From an uncultured Burkholderiales bacterium (GTDB lineage: Bacteria; Pseudomonadota; Gammaproteobacteria; Burkholderiales; Burkholderiaceae_E), in the NCBI GenBank assembly GCA_903831925.1, contig CAIKZV010000718.1:1-6435 (forward strand): 6,435 nucleotides of DNA, written 5' to 3'. Under the pieces are notes generated by a model. That model was not told where the DNA came from. It was given only the letters and a program-made list of their open reading frames with translations, and searched no databases. The position numbers were made by a program, and so were the translations under genes. This document shows positions 5,687 through 6,435 of the stretch, in pieces (position 1 is the stretch's first letter; every line of letters starts with the position of its first letter).

Positions 5687-6271
5687 ACGCGGTCTGGGTT
5701 CACCCTGATCACCGCGCTTGACGCGCGTCCTGAATTCCCACGGTGGTTCAGGGCTCGCATCGCGCCACAGACCGAGTCCTTCGGATCGCGCTTCCCGCTC
5801 AGCCTTCGCGTAGCGTGCCGCGTCCTGATCGTGCTGGTCGGACCTGTAGCGCTTGAAATGCCAGGCCATACCGGCCTCGATCTGGACCAGCCCGGCATCT
5901 CGCCCTGATTTGCCGTCTTCCGACAGGATCCACACTCTGGCAACGGTTCGCCCGAACACATCGATCTTGACCGGCTCGAGCCGGATGCGTGCATCGCGCA
6001 TGAGATCGCGCAGATGCTGGCGCGATCGGTCTGCGAAGGGTTGAGACTTCTCGGGCGCGTCGATGCCCGAAATGCGCACGCGGTGTCGGTTCCCGAGATC
6101 ATCACGCATCACGAAGGAGTCGCCGTCCTGGACGTCGATGCTTATCCCGTCGACACCCGGCGGGGCAGGGGGCTTGGCCGCACTGAACGGGGCTGTCAGC
6201 AGCCCGGCCGCAAGGCAGGCAAGCAGCACTGCGGTGAAGGCAGCATTGCGCCTCTGGGGGGTCTTGTGCAT
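5672..6271 (-). CDS. Exported thermonuclease-like protein (staphylococcal nuclease / TNase family)
   Basis: SNase-fold enzymes hydrolyse DNA and RNA phosphodiesters with calcium. This 199-residue protein has an N-terminal signal peptide (about 1-32: RR at 7-8, a hydrophobic core, then FSAAK), so it acts outside the cytoplasm. The nuclease domain spans roughly 42-170. DGDSF (49-53), RVRISGIDAPEK (64-75), DVFGRTVARVW (104-114), GLVQIEAGMAW (127-137) and a closing EREARSEGLGLW (158-169) are the family landmarks. The catalytic set is complete: Arg66, Glu74 and Arg108 match Arg35, Glu43 and Arg87 of S. aureus nuclease, and Asp51 and Asp71 match the calcium-binding Asp21 and Asp40. The basic/proline tail (171-199) is not conserved in the family. 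Its last 15 bases overlap the tail of the convergent PEP-CTERM-like gene. No strong ribosome binding site is seen, but this start gives the expected signal peptide. Confidence 0.93.
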   Translation of the reverse strand: MHKTPQRRNAAFTAVLLACLAAGLLTAPFSAAKPPAPPGVDGISIDVQDGDSFVMRDDLGNRHRVRISGIDAPEKSQPFADRSRQHLRDLMRDARIRLEPVKIDVFGRTVARVWILSEDGKSGRDAGLVQIEAGMAWHFKRYRSDQHDQDAARYAKAEREARSEGLGLWRDASPEPPWEFRTRVKRGDQGEPRPRSALN

Positions 6272-6351
6272 GGGTTTGAATCGTCCCGGGCGTCGGTGTC
6301 GGTCTGCGCGAGCGCAGGGGCGTCGGCAGTGCGGCGGTCAGTCAGAGCTCG

Positions 6352-6357
6352 ATTATC
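6352..6357 (-). promoter_or_regulatory. Possible -10 box for the nuclease gene
   Basis: GATAAT on the minus strand is a good -10 match about 80 bases upstream of the nuclease ATG. No hexamer at 16-18 bases upstream resembles TTGACA, so the call is weak. Co-transcription with the gene at the right edge is the alternative. A small hairpin, CTGCG-CGAG-CGCAG reaching 6304-6317, would lie in the leader; nothing else is evident in 6272-6394. Confidence 0.2.
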
Positions 6358-6394
6358 GCCATGAATCGCATCGTTCGTTGGAAACGCAGGAGCG

Positions 6395-6435
6395 TCACCA
6401 GACGCCAAGCTGCGTGCCGGCAGCCAGCAGGGCGC
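6395..6435 (-). CDS. Probable C-terminal end of an unidentified minus-strand gene (partial)
   Basis: On the minus strand the frame entering from the window edge reads ALLAAGTQLGVW and ends at TGA (6397-6395). The hydrophobic, codon-typical ending looks like a real C-terminus, and it would lie 123 bases upstream of the nuclease gene on the same strand. Thirteen codons are too few to name a family or to exclude chance. Confidence 0.3.
   Translation of the reverse strand, partial: ALLAAGTQLGVW

Noticed and set aside
6196..6408. Minus-strand 70-codon frame upstream of and into the nuclease gene
   Set aside because: It overlaps the nuclease signal-peptide codons in another frame and has no supporting start signal or motif.

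Overview
The window looks like chromosome from a GC-rich proteobacterium, most likely a betaproteobacterium. The pointers are the tRNA-Leu / rnr / rlmB gene order, strongly proteobacterial RNase R and RlmB sequences, and an exported protein with a PEP-CTERM-like C-terminal sorting signal, a system common in environmental Betaproteobacteria. The lineage is inferred from gene content only.

Layout. Positions 1-957 (+) hold a two-gene unit: a STAS-domain protein of the anti-sigma-factor-antagonist type, possibly clipped at its 5' end by the window edge, followed 9 bases later by a bacterial GPP34 (GOLPH3-like) protein. The unit ends in a strong imperfect hairpin (975-1012) and a perfect 24-base palindrome (1016-1039) that can act as terminator. 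Positions 1156-1242 (-) carry tRNA-Leu with anticodon CAG and an encoded CCA. Its near-consensus promoter (1274-1301) is overlapped by a plausible divergent promoter for rnr. Positions 1305-4557 (+) hold rnr (RNase R, GTG start) and rlmB (23S rRNA Gm2251 methyltransferase), a conserved RNA-metabolism pair. After a 214-base gap with two small hairpins, 4772-5686 (+) encodes a secreted protein with no recognisable domain and a PEP-CTERM-like tail. It runs tail-to-tail, with a 15-base overlap, into an exported staphylococcal-nuclease-type enzyme on the minus strand (5672-6271). The right edge probably holds the last codons of another minus-strand gene.

How the parts relate. The tRNA, rnr and rlmB form a housekeeping RNA block (decoding, RNA decay, ribosome modification). 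The two exported proteins at the right are accessory and have no evident link to each other. The most interesting unit is the left one: a partner-switch-type STAS protein translationally coupled to a GPP34 protein, a family known in eukaryotes as a phosphoinositide-binding Golgi adaptor and poorly understood in bacteria. The structured 3' end of that transcript is the second point of interest. I found no CRISPR array, insertion sequence, prophage gene or clearly new multi-gene system.
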